6,435 nucleotides of DNA from Chloroflexota bacterium (GTDB taxonomy: Bacteria; Chloroflexota; Anaerolineae; UBA1429), in the NCBI GenBank assembly GCA_012513725.1, contig JAAZBQ010000154.1, positions 1 to 6,435 of the forward strand, written 5' to 3'. Position 1 is the stretch's first letter. Each line of letters starts with the position of its first letter. Both the position numbers and the translations under genes were made by a program. A model generated the notes under the pieces. That model saw nothing but the letters and a program-made list of their open reading frames with translations. It made no database searches and had not been told where the DNA came from. This document shows positions 6,277-6,435 of the stretch, piece after piece.

Positions 6277-6305
6277 AGTGTAGCGCAGGCGCGCGCATCT
6301 GACAA
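6277..6305 (-). promoter_or_regulatory. Putative sigma-70-type promoter of the YcxB-like gene
   Basis: On the minus strand, TTGTCA (6305-6300) and TACACT (6282-6277) are separated by exactly 17 bases, with 5/6 and 4/6 matches to consensus. The predicted leader is about 46 bases. The -35 box directly abuts the tail of the hairpin at 6307-6326. Confidence 0.5.
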
Positions 6306-6306
6306 G

Positions 6307-6326
6307 GGGAGGGGTCGGCCCTTCCC
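6307..6326 (-). terminator. Possible weak terminator hairpin after the peptidase gene
   Basis: GGGAGGGG (6307-6314) and CCCTTCCC (6319-6326) face each other across the loop 6315-6318. This gives an 8-position stem with one imperfect pair (A-C in the minus-strand RNA, G-U on the other). On the minus strand the stem is followed by CTTGTC, a poor U-tract. It begins 8 bases past the upstream gene's TGA. Confidence 0.35.
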
Positions 6327-6334
6327 GAGAGGGC

Positions 6335-6435
6335 TCAGGGCTCCCAGCCGTACTCGGGGATGGGCGGCATGTCCGCCTCAAAGAGCCAGGCGTCAAAGAA
6401 CGCCTCGAGGTCCTCGTCGGAAACCTCTTGCGCGA
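6335..6435 (-). CDS. C-terminal end of a probable M1 family metallo-aminopeptidase, partial
   Basis: Only the last 33 codons are in the window; the gene runs off the right edge and ends at TGA 6337-6335. The peptide reads AQEVSDEDLEAFFDAWLFEA followed by DMPPIPEYGWEP. The pattern DLEAFFDAWLFEADMPPIP closely resembles the end of many bacterial M1 (gluzincin) aminopeptidases, where a DL..FF..WL(Y/F)....P.P stretch closes the C-terminal helical domain. The catalytic HEXXH region would lie well outside the window, so activity cannot be judged. The call rests on this short signature alone. Confidence 0.65.
   Translation of the reverse strand, partial: AQEVSDEDLEAFFDAWLFEADMPPIPEYGWEP

Noticed and set aside
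3885..6302. A plus-strand open frame of 805 codons lying antisense to the YcxB-like, DUF3267 and EamA genes
   Set aside because: Its product is low-complexity (rich in Gly, Arg, Gln, Glu, His) with no family pattern, and it mirrors three well-supported minus-strand genes. Long antisense frames are expected with high-GC codon usage.
6225..6305. Longer start for the YcxB-like protein (27 extra residues)
   Set aside because: It would begin upstream of the predicted -10 box, its sequence is not family-like, and GGGAG lies just before the ATG at 6224.
5506..6396. A minus-strand open frame of 296 codons, whose end encodes three 7-residue QW repeats
   Set aside because: It lies in a different frame over the YcxB-like gene with no family sequence. 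The QW repeats only reflect the 21 bp DNA repeats being a multiple of three.

Overview
This 6.4 kb window is GC-rich, densely packed bacterial chromosome. It has very high GC at third codon positions, GTG as well as ATG starts, and AGGAGG-type ribosome binding sites. The protein families (YcxB-like, DUF3267, M1 peptidase, GH29, an acid-sugar-type enolase-superfamily enzyme) would fit a high-GC free-living bacterium such as Chloroflexota, Armatimonadota or a GC-rich Bacillota. The sequence alone does not settle the phylum. No rRNA, tRNA, CRISPR array, insertion sequence, phage gene or recognisable defence system is visible, and no stretch longer than about 160 bases lacks a gene.

Left part, plus strand: the 3' portion of an enolase-superfamily (mandelate racemase/muconate lactonizing) enzyme enters from the left edge. 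It is followed 67 bases later by a protein of the aminoglycoside phosphotransferase/kinase-like fold. The short gap between them holds a strong hairpin and a second, competing pairing that would cover the kinase ribosome binding site.

Middle and right, minus strand, read right to left: the last 33 codons of a probable M1 metallo-aminopeptidase, a YcxB-like two-helix membrane protein, a DUF3267 integral-membrane putative zincin with an HELLH motif, a ten-helix EamA/DMT-type transporter, and a cytoplasmic GH29 alpha-L-fucosidase. Plausible -35/-10 pairs with 17 or 18 bp spacers lie before the YcxB, EamA and GH29 genes, so these look like neighbouring transcription units rather than one tight operon. 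The DUF3267 gene has no such promoter. Instead, three exact-period 21 bp repeats, each centred on TCCACTGGA, lie directly before it.

The two gene sets converge at position 2494-2497, where a single CTAG supplies both stop codons. The combination of fucosidase, a possible small-molecule transporter, a sugar-acid-type dehydratase/epimerase and a small-molecule kinase suggests a carbohydrate-use neighbourhood; this is inference. The items most worth a second look are the 21 bp repeat array, the alternative RNA pairing before the kinase gene, and the undefined substrate of the enolase-superfamily enzyme. I see no convincing evidence of an entirely new multi-gene system.
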